Assembly (NCBI GenBank): GCA_035943995.1
Contig: DASZBS010000056.1
Span: 1-64,000 of the forward strand
DNA from: Vulcanimicrobium sp035943995
GTDB lineage: Bacteria; Vulcanimicrobiota; Vulcanimicrobiia; Vulcanimicrobiales; Vulcanimicrobiaceae
Length of the DNA: 64,000 bases
Reading direction: 5' to 3'
Under the pieces are notes generated by a model. That model was given only the letters and a program-made list of their open reading frames with translations. It made no database searches and was not told the origin of the DNA. The position numbers and the translations under genes are program-made. Positions 34,193 through 43,217 of this stretch are shown here, piece after piece; the stretch's first letter is position 1, and the number at the start of each line of letters is the position of its first letter.

Positions 34193-37100
34193 GTGGACCT
34201 CTGGCAACGCTTCGCTGACGGGTGGCACGACGCGCTCCTGGCCTTCGACCGTGAGCTGCGCGTCGTTGCGGTGAACGCTCGGGCCGCGGCGCTGTTCGGT
34301 GCGGCGCCCGAAGCGCTGGTCGGGCGCCGGCTCAGCACCGTCGCCCCGGCCGCAGCCGCCGTGCTGGAGCCGCTCGTCGCGCGCGCGTTCGACGAGCTGT
34401 CCGTGTTCGCGAACGATTTGCGGCCGTTCGAAGGCGACGAGCCGTTCAGCGTGATGACGCACCGCCTCGCGGGCGACGACGCGATCGCGTTCAACCTGCA
34501 CCGCGAGCGCGACGGCAACTGGCCGACGGACGACGGCTGGGCGCATCGCGAGCTGGCGTTCGCGAACCGCCTGCTGCAGGCGTACACCGACAACACGTCG
34601 CTGGGCTTCGTCCGCTGGGATCACGAGTTTCGCGTCGTCGAGTGGTCGGCGCGCGCGGCGGAGATCTTCGGCTGGACGTTCGACGACGTCCGTGGGCGCA
34701 GCTTCGAAGAATTCGGGCTGGTCTATCTCCCGGACGCGCCGCGCGTGGCCGACGCGGGCCGCGCGATGCAAGCCGGGCCGGGGACCGCGGACGTGTCGGA
34801 GAACCGCAACGTCACCAAGGACGGGCGCGTGTTGCACTGCCGCTGGTTCAGCTCGCGCATCCCGATCGACGGCTCGTTTCAGGTCGTATCGCTCGTCGAC
34901 GATGTCACGGACACAGTCCGTGCGCGAGCCGCGGCGCTGCAGAACGAGCAGCGCTTTCGGTCCGTGTTCACCAACGCCGGCGACGCGATGATGCTGATCG
35001 ACCCGAGCGGGATCGTAACGCACGCCAACGCCGCCGCGCAGCGCACGTTCGGCGCACCCGCGTCGAGCCTGGTCGGACGCCCGTACGGCGATCTGATCGC
35101 CGAGGAGAGCGGTTGGATCGGGCGGTCGTCGTTCAGCCGCGTACTGCTCGGTGAGACGGTCGGCGAGTCGCTGCGCATGCGCCGCCTCGACGGCTCGACG
35201 TTCCCGGTCACCACGTCGACGGCACCGATCCGGGTGGGCGACCGCATCGTCGGCGTCGTCACGACGGCCAAGGACATGAGCGCGTTCGTCGAAGCGACCG
35301 CGTCGCTGGAGGCCAGCGAGGAACGCTTTCGCTCGATCTTCGACTACAGCCCCGAGCCGATGCTCGCGCTGGCGCTCAACGGCACGATCGTGCGCGCGAA
35401 CGCCGCGGCCGCGCGCGAGTACGGCGGCAGCATCGACGACATGCTCGGGCATCCCGCGGGCGAGTTCCTGACGTCGTCGGAGCTCGAAGACGCGAACCGC
35501 GCGTTCAAATCCGCGGCGCGCGGCACCGCCGTCACGCTGGAAGCGCTCGCGCTGCGCGCGCAGGGCCCGCCCGTGTCCGTGCTGGTGACGTTCATCCCGA
35601 TCGTTTTCCGCGGCGCGATCACCGGCGTGCACCTGGTGGCGCGCGACCTCACGGCGGTGCGCCGTGCAGAGCGCGAGGTGGCCGTGCAGAGCGACCGCTT
35701 GCGCGAGCTGTACCTCGTCGCGGCGTCGGCGGACGCGACGCCCGAGATCCTCATCGCGTCGACGATCGACGCCGGTTGCCGGCTGCTGCGCATGACCGCG
35801 GGCTCGCTCTACGACGCGGAGGCGGACCGCAGCGTGTCGACCGTCGGCAACCCGATCCCGCGCCGCCTCGCGCGGCTCGCGCTCGCGACGGACGGCGCGC
35901 TCGCGCTCGACGACCTCAGCGGCGTGCCGTATCTCGGCGAGGCGGAGTTCGGCGAGCAGCCGCCGGGCGCGTACGTCGGCACCGCGATCGAAGTCGGCGG
36001 CGTGCGCTACGGCTCGCTGTCGTTCGCGGCGGAGGAGCCCCGCGCGGAGCCGTTCACACCCAGCGATCGCGATCTCGTGCAGCTGATGGGCGTGCTCGTG
36101 AGCTCCGCGATCGAGCGCGGTCACTCGCGCGCGCGGCTCAAGCACCTCGCGTACAACGACCAGCTCACGGCGCTGCCCAACCGCGCGTGGTTCGTCGAGC
36201 GCCTGCGCGACGAGCTCACGCTCGCGCGCGCGGCGAAGATGCGCGTCGCGGTGATGTTCCTGGACCTCGACCGGTTCAAGGACATCAACGACTCGCTCGG
36301 CCACGCGCTGGGCGACCGCATGCTGCGCGTGATCGCCGACCGCCTCACCGCGGTGGTCGGCAGCGAGGGCCTCGTCGCGCGGATGGGCGGCGACGAGTTC
36401 ATCGTGCTGATCGGCAGCGACCCGGCGACGGAGCTGCTCGACGAGCTCGCGCGGCGCATCATCGCGGCGATCGACGAGCCGCTCGTCATCGACGGCTACG
36501 AACAGTTCGTCACCACGTCGATCGGGATCGCGATCTGCCCCGACGACGGCGACGACGCCGACGCGCTCATCAAGCACGCCGACGTCGCGATGTACCGCGC
36601 GAAGGAGCGCGGGCGCAACACGCACCAGTTCTTTACGCCCGCGCTCGCGGCGAGCTTGCGCACGCGTCTCGCCCAGGAGAAGTCGCTGCGCAAGGCGCTC
36701 GAGCGCGACGAGTTCGTACTGCACTACCAGCCGCAGTTCGAGCTCGACGGCGAACGGCTCGTCGCGTTCGAGGCGCTCGTGCGGTGGCAGCATCCGGCGC
36801 TGGGCCTGATCGGCCCGGACCAGTTCATTCCGAGCGCCGAGATGAGCGGGCTGATCGTCGACCTCGGCGACTGGGTGCTCGAAACCGCATGCCGCGAGAT
36901 TCGCACGTGGCAAACGACCGTGCCGGGATTGCGGCTGGCGGTGAACTTGTCGGCGCGGCAGTTCCACCAAACCGCGCTGACCGGCAAGATCCGCGAGATC
37001 CTCGCGCGCACCGGCCTGCAGCCGGATCATCTCGAGATCGAGATCACCGAGTCCGTCGCCATGAGCGACGCCGCGATCTCGATCCAGATCCTCGAGGAGC

Positions 37101-37447
37101 TGGGCCGCGCCGGCGTGCGGCTCGCGGTCGACGACTTCGGCACGGGTTACTCCTCGCTGGGCTATCTGCGGCGCTTCCCGCTCGACAGCCTCAAGATCGA
37201 CAAGTCGTTCGTGCGCGAGATCCCCGTCGAGCCCGACGCCGCGACGATCGTGCGCACGGTGATTGGGATGGCGCACAGCCTGGGCCTGGAGGTCTGCGCC
37301 GAAGGGGTCGAGACCGCGGACCAGCTCGAGTTCCTGCGGGCCGAGGGCTGCGACCGCGTCCAAGGCTTCCTATACGGCCGGCCGATGGCGGCCGAGGACG
37401 TCGAGGCCTTCCTTGCCCGGCGCGGGATTCGGGCCGCCGTCGGGTAA
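34193..37447 (+). CDS. Multi-PAS, GAF-like, GGDEF-EAL cyclic-di-GMP turnover protein
   Basis: The 1084-residue protein starts at GTG. Three or four PAS domains occupy about residues 10-500 (for example LGFVRWDHEFRVVEWSARAAEIFGW), then a GAF-like region (about 505-650). GGDEF is intact at 732-736, so diguanylate cyclase activity is possible, and the EAL domain carries EAL at 860-862 (FEALVRWQHP) and DDFGTGYSSLGYL, so phosphodiesterase activity is possible too. No membrane segment is seen. It stands 10 bp before the EgtB-like gene and probably shares a transcript with it. Confidence 0.93.
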   Translation: MDLWQRFADGWHDALLAFDRELRVVAVNARAAALFGAAPEALVGRRLSTVAPAAAAVLEPLVARAFDELSVFANDLRPFEGDEPFSVMTHRLAGDDAIAFNLHRERDGNWPTDDGWAHRELAFANRLLQAYTDNTSLGFVRWDHEFRVVEWSARAAEIFGWTFDDVRGRSFEEFGLVYLPDAPRVADAGRAMQAGPGTADVSENRNVTKDGRVLHCRWFSSRIPIDGSFQVVSLVDDVTDTVRARAAALQNEQRFRSVFTNAGDAMMLIDPSGIVTHANAAAQRTFGAPASSLVGRPYGDLIAEESGWIGRSSFSRVLLGETVGESLRMRRLDGSTFPVTTSTAPIRVGDRIVGVVTTAKDMSAFVEATASLEASEERFRSIFDYSPEPMLALALNGTIVRANAAAAREYGGSIDDMLGHPAGEFLTSSELEDANRAFKSAARGTAVTLEALALRAQGPPVSVLVTFIPIVFRGAITGVHLVARDLTAVRRAEREVAVQSDRLRELYLVAASADATPEILIASTIDAGCRLLRMTAGSLYDAEADRSVSTVGNPIPRRLARLALATDGALALDDLSGVPYLGEAEFGEQPPGAYVGTAIEVGGVRYGSLSFAAEEPRAEPFTPSDRDLVQLMGVLVSSAIERGHSRARLKHLAYNDQLTALPNRAWFVERLRDELTLARAAKMRVAVMFLDLDRFKDINDSLGHALGDRMLRVIADRLTAVVGSEGLVARMGGDEFIVLIGSDPATELLDELARRIIAAIDEPLVIDGYEQFVTTSIGIAICPDDGDDADALIKHADVAMYRAKERGRNTHQFFTPALAASLRTRLAQEKSLRKALERDEFVLHYQPQFELDGERLVAFEALVRWQHPALGLIGPDQFIPSAEMSGLIVDLGDWVLETACREIRTWQTTVPGLRLAVNLSARQFHQTALTGKIREILARTGLQPDHLEIEITESVAMSDAAISIQILEELGRAGVRLAVDDFGTGYSSLGYLRRFPLDSLKIDKSFVREIPVEPDAATIVRTVIGMAHSLGLEVCAEGVETADQLEFLRAEGCDRVQGFLYGRPMAAEDVEAFLARRGIRAAVG

Positions 37448-37457
37448 AAGCGCGGGC

Positions 37458-38732
37458 GTGGACACGCTCGCTCCCGCCCAGGCCGTCGACCGGGAGGCGA
37501 TGGCGTCGCGTTATCGCGCGAACCGCCGCCGCACCGCCGGCCTGTTCGCCACGATCGCGCCGGACGCGTACGAAGACCGGCCGCTTCCGCTGCGCCACCC
37601 GTTCGTGTTCTACGACGGGCACATCCCCGCGTTCGCGTTCATCACGCTGGTTCGCGATGCGCTGAAGCGGCCGTCGGTCGACCTCGAGCTGGAAAAGCTC
37701 TTCAACCGCGGGATCGATCCGCGCGACGCGACGGTCGCGGCGCAGCACGCGCGCTCGGCGTGGCCCGATCGCGCGACCGTGCGGCGGTTCACCGCGGCGT
37801 GCGACGCGGCGATCTTCGACGCGTACGCGACGGCGCAGCTCGACGACCCGTCCAATCCGAACCTCGTGCACGCGCAAGCGGCGTACAACATCCTCGAGCA
37901 CGAGGAGATGCACCACGAGACGCTGTCGTACATCATCCACCGGCTCGCGCGCGACAAGCAGCGCGGGATCCTCGCGGAGCACCACGACGTCGCCCCGCCG
38001 CGGCGCGAGCCGATCGCGATCCCGGCCGGCCGCGCGACGCTGGGCGCGCGCCGCGACGCGATCCCGTTCGGCTGGGACAACGAGTTCGACGAGCACGTGG
38101 TCGACGTGGGAGCGTTCGGCGTGGACGCGTACGACGTCACGAACGGCGAGTACATGGAGTTCGTGCGCGACGGCGGGCCGGTGCCGGTCAACTGGTTCGA
38201 GCAGGACGGCGCGTGGATGCTGCGCGCGATGTTCGAGGATCTCCCGCTGCCGCTGTCGTGGCCGGTGTGGTGTACGCAGGAGCAGGCCGCGGCGTTCGCG
38301 CGCTGGAGCGGCGGCCGGCTCATGACGGAGCCCGAATATCACCGTGCCGCGTACGGCACGCCGGCGGGCGACGAGCGCGCGCACCCGTGGGGCGACGACG
38401 CGCCCGATCCCGCGCGCCACGGCAACTTCGGCTGGCGCCGCTTCGATCCCGAACCCGTGTGCTCGTCCCCGCACGGAGCGAGCGCGTTCGGCGTGCACGA
38501 CCTCGTGGGTAACGGCTGGGAGTGGACGGCGACGCCGTTCGCGCCGTTTTCCGGCTTCACGCCGATGGCGTCCTATCCGCTGTACTCCACGGACTTCTTC
38601 GACGGCATGCACTACGTGATGAAAGGCGCCGCACCGGTGACCGCTTCGTCACTGGTGCGGCGCTCGTTCCGCAACTGGTTCTACTTCGACTATCCGTACA
38701 TGGACGCGGCCTTCCGCCGCGTGTACGACTAG
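37458..38732 (+). CDS. EgtB/SenA-like non-haem iron enzyme (DinB + FGE-sulfatase domains)
   Basis: About 424 residues from the GTG at 37458. The N-terminal DinB-like part has RHPFVFYDGHIPAF and the HxxxH metal site EHEEMHHETL; the C-terminal FGE-sulfatase part includes DVGAFGVDAYDVTNGEYMEFV, GGRLMTEPEYHRAAYG and FGVHDLVGNGWEWT. EgtB joins Cys or gamma-Glu-Cys to hercynine for ergothioneine, while SenA uses selenosugars for selenoneine. The YDGHIPAF wording is closer to SenA-like proteins, but the partners SenB/SelD or EgtD are not here, so the substrate is open. Confidence 0.8.
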   Translation: MDTLAPAQAVDREAMASRYRANRRRTAGLFATIAPDAYEDRPLPLRHPFVFYDGHIPAFAFITLVRDALKRPSVDLELEKLFNRGIDPRDATVAAQHARSAWPDRATVRRFTAACDAAIFDAYATAQLDDPSNPNLVHAQAAYNILEHEEMHHETLSYIIHRLARDKQRGILAEHHDVAPPRREPIAIPAGRATLGARRDAIPFGWDNEFDEHVVDVGAFGVDAYDVTNGEYMEFVRDGGPVPVNWFEQDGAWMLRAMFEDLPLPLSWPVWCTQEQAAAFARWSGGRLMTEPEYHRAAYGTPAGDERAHPWGDDAPDPARHGNFGWRRFDPEPVCSSPHGASAFGVHDLVGNGWEWTATPFAPFSGFTPMASYPLYSTDFFDGMHYVMKGAAPVTASSLVRRSFRNWFYFDYPYMDAAFRRVYD

Positions 38733-38761
38733 CAGCGAATCTCGCTACATCGGCCCGCTCG

Positions 38762-39547
38762 CTACTTCGGTGGGGGCATGTAGTGGAATTTCTTCAGCGT
38801 CTCCTGGCCCTGCGGACCGCGGACGAGCGCGACAAAGTCTTTGCCCAGCGCGGCGTTCTTCGCGTTCTTGGTCACCGTCATCGAGTACGTCGACGTGACG
38901 TTGTACTTCTCGTCGATCGTGATCGGCTCGAACTTCGCGGGGTTGACGTCCGAGGCGAACGTGATGCCTGCGTTCGCCTTGGGGCCGATCGCGTCGACGA
39001 CGTCGCTGCCCTTCTCGCTCGCGACGGCGATGTTCTTGCGCACGTTGGTGACGAAGTCGAAGCCGTAGTCGGCGGCGGCGTTCTGGATCACTTGCGACGC
39101 GAGGCGCCCGACCGCTGACGTCGGCGTGCCCATCGACAGCTTCACGCCGGGGTTGGCGAGATCTTTGAGGCTGTGCACCTTGGCGGGATTGCCTTTGGGG
39201 ACGAGGATCATCTCTTTGTTTTGCAGCACCGGCGTGGGCGGCTCGATGAGCTGCACTTCTTTGTCGAGCACGGTGCTGCCGGCCAGAACGACGTCCACGG
39301 GCTCGTTGTTGTCGATGCGCTTGCCGATCTCGGCGCCGCCCAGGTACTCGACCTTGACCTTGACGCCCTTGTGCTTGGTCTCGAACTGCTTGATGAGCTG
39401 CGTGAACGCGCCTTTCGCGTTGGACGCGACGAGCGCGCTGATCTCGCCGCTCTCCGCGGCCGCGGGGCGCGAGCCGGCTGGGACGACGACGGCGAGCAAT
39501 GCGGCGGCCGTAACGAGCGCAAACGTGCGCGACAGTCTGGTGTGCAT
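38762..39547 (-). CDS. ModA-like extracellular binding protein in the oxalate operon
   Basis: The 261-residue product has a signal peptide (about 1-31, cleaved near AAAE) and a type II periplasmic-binding-protein body of the molybdate-binding (ModA) kind: LIKQFETKHKGVKVKVEYLGGAEIGKRI, DVVLAGSTVLDKEVQ and GRLASQVIQNAAADYGF. No ModB or ModC gene is next to it. Its place after oxlT suggests it captures an organic acid, perhaps oxalate, or delivers to another system; this is inference. The gap to oxlT is 18 bp. Confidence 0.8.
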   Translation of the reverse strand: MHTRLSRTFALVTAAALLAVVVPAGSRPAAAESGEISALVASNAKGAFTQLIKQFETKHKGVKVKVEYLGGAEIGKRIDNNEPVDVVLAGSTVLDKEVQLIEPPTPVLQNKEMILVPKGNPAKVHSLKDLANPGVKLSMGTPTSAVGRLASQVIQNAAADYGFDFVTNVRKNIAVASEKGSDVVDAIGPKANAGITFASDVNPAKFEPITIDEKYNVTSTYSMTVTKNAKNAALGKDFVALVRGPQGQETLKKFHYMPPPK

Positions 39548-39565
39548 TGGCTTTCCTCTTCTTCT

Positions 39566-40858
39566 CTAGGTGGCCGTCGCGGCGGCGGCAGGTGAGACCG
39601 GCAGGGCGCCTCGGTTGCGCAGGTCGCGCTCGCGCAGCGGCCGCAGCACGAACATCGCCATGAACGCCGCGACGATGTTGAACGCGGCGGCGATCGCGAG
39701 CACCGCGGTCCAGTTGCCCGTCTTCGCGGTAATGACGCTTGCGAGCGGCACCAGCAGCGACGCCGTGCCCTTCGCGGTGTAGAGCATGCCGTAGTTGGTG
39801 GTCGCGTACTTCTGGCCGAAGTGGTCGCGCGTCGTCGCGGGGAAGATGCTGTAGATCTCGCCCCAGGCGAAGAACACGAGCCCGGACAGCAAGACGAACG
39901 CGACGGGCGTCGTGCCGTACTGCATCAGCGCGAAGATCCCGATTCCTTCGAGCAGAAACGCGCCGAACATCGTCGTCTCGCGCCCGATCTTGTCCGAGAC
40001 GAACCCGAGCAGCGGGCGCGTGATCCCGTTCATGATGTTGTTGAGCGAGAGCGCGTACGTGAGCGCGGGCGCGGTGATCGCGAACAGCGTGACTGGGAAG
40101 TTGTTGATGTACCGGTCGTTGGCGATCGGCGCGAGCTGCGCGACGGCGGTCAGGCCGCCCGACGCGACGAGCACGAACATGACGTACATCACGTAGAACA
40201 CCGGCGACGTGAGCACCTCGCGCGGGACGAAGTCGCGGTTCCCGACGAGCACGCGCGGGCTCACCTTCTGCTTCTCCGGCGACGCTTTGGGTGGCGTGAT
40301 GAGCAGCATCGAAACACCCAGGATGACCAAGCCCTGCAGGATGCCGAAGAACAAGAACGTGTGCTCGTAGCCGCTGTTCTTGATCATCACGGTCAGCGGG
40401 ATCACGGTGACCGCCGCGCCCGCGCCAAAGCCGGCCGACGTGAGGCCCGCCGCCAAGCCGCGGCGCCCTGCGAACCACTTGAGCGCGTTGCCGATGCACG
40501 TGCCGTACACGATCCCCGCGCCGATCCCCGCGACCACGGCGGCGGTGTAGAGTACCGCCAAGCTGTGCGCGTTCGCGTCGATCACCCAGGCGATGCCGGC
40601 GAGCACGCCGCCGATCGCCACCATGACCCGGGGCCCGTACTTGTCGACGAGCGCCGCCTCGAACGGGACGAGCCACGTCTCGACGACCACGAAGATCGTG
40701 AACGACACCTGGACCGCGGCGCGGCCCCACCCGTTCGTCTGCACGAGCGGGTCGACGAACACCGTCCAGCCGTATTGCAAGTTCGCGATCATCGCCATGC
40801 AGATGACGCCGGCGACGAGCTGGACCCACGGATTACGCAAAGCGGTCGGCATTACCAC
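39566..40858 (-). CDS. OxlT-type oxalate:formate antiporter (MFS)
   Basis: The 430-residue protein has about twelve membrane segments and the OFA-family motifs: QYGWTVFVDPLVQTNGW near the N-terminus, the FAGRRGLAAGLTSAGFGAG loop, and ITRPLLGFVSDKIGRE. OxlT exchanges oxalate2- for formate-, making a proton-motive gradient when oxalate is decarboxylated. The operon also holds frc, whose enzyme makes oxalyl-CoA, so oxalate uptake is a consistent reading. oxc (oxalyl-CoA decarboxylase) is not in the window. Confidence 0.9.
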   Translation of the reverse strand: MVMPTALRNPWVQLVAGVICMAMIANLQYGWTVFVDPLVQTNGWGRAAVQVSFTIFVVVETWLVPFEAALVDKYGPRVMVAIGGVLAGIAWVIDANAHSLAVLYTAAVVAGIGAGIVYGTCIGNALKWFAGRRGLAAGLTSAGFGAGAAVTVIPLTVMIKNSGYEHTFLFFGILQGLVILGVSMLLITPPKASPEKQKVSPRVLVGNRDFVPREVLTSPVFYVMYVMFVLVASGGLTAVAQLAPIANDRYINNFPVTLFAITAPALTYALSLNNIMNGITRPLLGFVSDKIGRETTMFGAFLLEGIGIFALMQYGTTPVAFVLLSGLVFFAWGEIYSIFPATTRDHFGQKYATTNYGMLYTAKGTASLLVPLASVITAKTGNWTAVLAIAAAFNIVAAFMAMFVLRPLRERDLRNRGALPVSPAAAATAT

Positions 40859-40882
40859 ACCTTTCAGGCTTGGGTGAAAGAT

Positions 40883-41869
40883 TTATCTTTTCTGTAACGT
40901 CGTGTCGAGCAGCTTGGTGAGGGTGTACACGTGCTGCGAGGCCGGCACCGGGACGCCGAGCACGCCGCCGAGCTCGACGACCGCGCCGAGGATCACGTCG
41001 AGCTCGAACGGCCGGCCGAGCTCGACGTCTTGCAGCATCGACGTCTTGTGCTCGCCGACGCGGCGGGCGCCGTCCATCCGCTTGTCGATCGACACCGGCA
41101 GCGTGACGCCGAGCGCGTTCGCGAGCGACTGCGCTTCCTCCATGATCGTGCGGATCAGCGCCTCGGTATCGGGGTCGCGCATCATCCCCGCGATCGTCGC
41201 GCGCGTCAGCGCGGAGATCGGGTTGAGCGCGGCGTTGCCGAGGACTTTGAGCCAGATGTCGGGGCGCAGGTCGGGCTCGACCGGCGCCTTCAGCCCGCCG
41301 ACGACGAACGCCGCGGCGATCTGCTCGAGCGCGTCGTCGGCGCCGCCGCCCGGGCGGCCCAGCGAGTAGCGCGTGCCTTCGATGTGCCGGATCACGCCGG
41401 GCGACTCGATCTCGGTCGACGAGAAGATCACGCAGCCGACGACGCGGTCGGGATCGAACGCAGCCGCCAGCTTTCCGCCGGGATCGACCGTCTGCAGCAC
41501 CAGCCCGTCGTGCGGCCCGCCCAACCGCTGGAAGTACCACCACGGGATGCCGTTCTGCATGCCGACGACGCGCGTGTGCGGCCCGATCAGCGTCTGGATC
41601 TGCGGCAGCACCGGGAGGATCTGATGCGCTTTGAGCGCGACGATCACGCAGTCGACGGTGCCGACCGACGCCATGTCGTCCGTCGCCGCCAGCTGCGCCG
41701 AGAAATCGCCGCGCTCCGATTTCACCTGCACGCCGCCGCGCTCGCGCATCGCGGCGAGGTGCGGACCGCGCGCGATCAGCGTGACGTCCGCGCCGCCGCG
41801 CGCGAGCGACGCACCGACGTACGCGCCGATGGCGCCGGCGCCGACGACCGCGTAGCGGCTGACCGCCAC
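40883..41869 (-). CDS. Ketopantoate reductase (PanE/ApbA)-family protein
   Basis: The 328-residue protein starts at GTG. The Rossmann motif GAGAIGAYVG is at residues 10-19 and the C-terminal ApbA domain follows. PanE reduces ketopantoate to pantoate with NADPH. It has the conserved pattern NPISALTRATI with the catalytic Lys (WLKVLGNAALNP). In this operon it could act on a related 2-keto acid rather than pantoate; other coenzyme A genes are absent here. The start lies 1 bp after the frc stop. Confidence 0.88.
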   Translation of the reverse strand: MAVSRYAVVGAGAIGAYVGASLARGGADVTLIARGPHLAAMRERGGVQVKSERGDFSAQLAATDDMASVGTVDCVIVALKAHQILPVLPQIQTLIGPHTRVVGMQNGIPWWYFQRLGGPHDGLVLQTVDPGGKLAAAFDPDRVVGCVIFSSTEIESPGVIRHIEGTRYSLGRPGGGADDALEQIAAAFVVGGLKAPVEPDLRPDIWLKVLGNAALNPISALTRATIAGMMRDPDTEALIRTIMEEAQSLANALGVTLPVSIDKRMDGARRVGEHKTSMLQDVELGRPFELDVILGAVVELGGVLGVPVPASQHVYTLTKLLDTTLQKR

Positions 41870-41870
41870 G

Positions 41871-43139
41871 CTAGAGCACGCCCGCCGCGTGCAGCGCGTG
41901 CGCGTCCGCGCCGTCCCAACCGATCTCTTTCAGAATCTCTTCGTTGTGCTCGCCGAGCAGCGGCGACGTCGTGATCTGCACCGGCGTGTCCGACAGCACC
42001 AGCGGACAGCCGACGGTCTTGAACGTTCCGCGCTGCGGATGCTCCACCTCGGCGATCATGTTGCGCGCGCGCAGCGACTCGTCCTCGATGAGATCTTTGG
42101 TGCTCATGATCGGGCCGCACGGCACGTCGATCGCGTTGAGCTTGTCGAGCACCTCGAACTTGGTGAACCCTTGCGTCCACGCCTCGACAGCGCCGAACAC
42201 GTCTTCGAGGTGCGGCAGGCGCGCTTCGGGCGTCGCGAACGCGGGATCGTCGGCCAGTTCCGGGCGCCCGATCAGCTTCGCGAGCGGCGCCCACACGTGC
42301 GGCTGGATGATGACGTAGACGTAGTCGTTCGGACCGCCGGGCGCGCACCGCAGCGCGCCGCCGGGCTGGCCGCCGCCCGACGCGTTCCCCGAACGCGGCA
42401 CGAAGTCGGTGAACTGCTTGTTCGGGTACTCGCGCAGCGGCCCGTGCGCGAGCCGCTGCTGATCGCGCATCTTCACCCGGATCAGGTTCAGCACCGAGTC
42501 TTGCATCGCGACGCTGACGCGCTGACCGCGCCCGGTGTGCGTGCGCTGGTAGAGCGCGGCGAGGATCGCGGCGACCATGTGGATGCCGCTGCCGGAGTCG
42601 CCGATCTGCGGTCCGCTGCTCGTCGGCGGACCGTCCTCGAACCCCGTCGTGCTCATCCCGCCGCCCATCGCCTGCGCAACGGTCTCGTACGCTTTGAAAT
42701 CCTCGAACTTGCCGGCGCCGAAGCCTTTGATCGACGCGTACGTGATGCGCGGGTTGATCGCGTGGATCTTCTCCCACGTGAAGCCTTGGCGGTCGAGCAC
42801 GCCGGGCCCGAAGTTCTCGACGATCACGTCGCAATGCTCGAGCAGCTTGGTGAAGATCGCCTTGCCGTCCGGGGTCTTGGTGTTCAGCGTGATGCTGCGC
42901 TTGTTGCAGTTGAGCATCGTGAAGTACAGGCTGTCGACGTCGGGCAGGTCGCGCAGCTGGCCGCGCGTGATGTCGCCGCGGCCGGGCAGCTCCACCTTGA
43001 TCACGTCGGCGCCGAGCCAGCCGAGGATCTGCGTGCACGACGGCCCCGCCTGGACGTGCGTCATGTCGAGGACCTTGACCCCGTCGAGGGCCTTGCGGAC
43101 CGGCTGCCCGTCAGCCGAAGAGGTGCCGTTGACCGTCAT
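41871..43139 (-). CDS. frc: Formyl-CoA:oxalate CoA-transferase
   Basis: The 422-residue protein matches Oxalobacter-type Frc across its length: VKVLDMTHVQAGPSCTQILGWLGADVIK, then VDSLYFTMLNCNKRSI, IVENFGPGVLDRQGFTWE and MQDSVLNLIRVKMRDQQRL. The catalytic Asp181 sits in QIGDSGSGIH and the glycine loop SGGGQPG is at 254-260. The enzyme transfers CoA from formyl-CoA to oxalate, producing oxalyl-CoA. It begins an operon with the antiporter, so oxalate use is the coherent reading. Confidence 0.95.
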   Translation of the reverse strand: MTVNGTSSADGQPVRKALDGVKVLDMTHVQAGPSCTQILGWLGADVIKVELPGRGDITRGQLRDLPDVDSLYFTMLNCNKRSITLNTKTPDGKAIFTKLLEHCDVIVENFGPGVLDRQGFTWEKIHAINPRITYASIKGFGAGKFEDFKAYETVAQAMGGGMSTTGFEDGPPTSSGPQIGDSGSGIHMVAAILAALYQRTHTGRGQRVSVAMQDSVLNLIRVKMRDQQRLAHGPLREYPNKQFTDFVPRSGNASGGGQPGGALRCAPGGPNDYVYVIIQPHVWAPLAKLIGRPELADDPAFATPEARLPHLEDVFGAVEAWTQGFTKFEVLDKLNAIDVPCGPIMSTKDLIEDESLRARNMIAEVEHPQRGTFKTVGCPLVLSDTPVQITTSPLLGEHNEEILKEIGWDGADAHALHAAGVL

Positions 43140-43217
43140 TGCGGCCACCTTACCTGCGCGCCGCCGGGTTCCTCGCGAACGACGGGCGTCGGCGCCGCGG
43201 GCCGCGAAGCCGCGTTC

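Noticed and set aside
34022..37363. 1113-codon minus-strand frame over the GGDEF-EAL gene
   Set aside because: Antisense shadow; the plus strand has clear PAS, GGDEF and EAL motifs.
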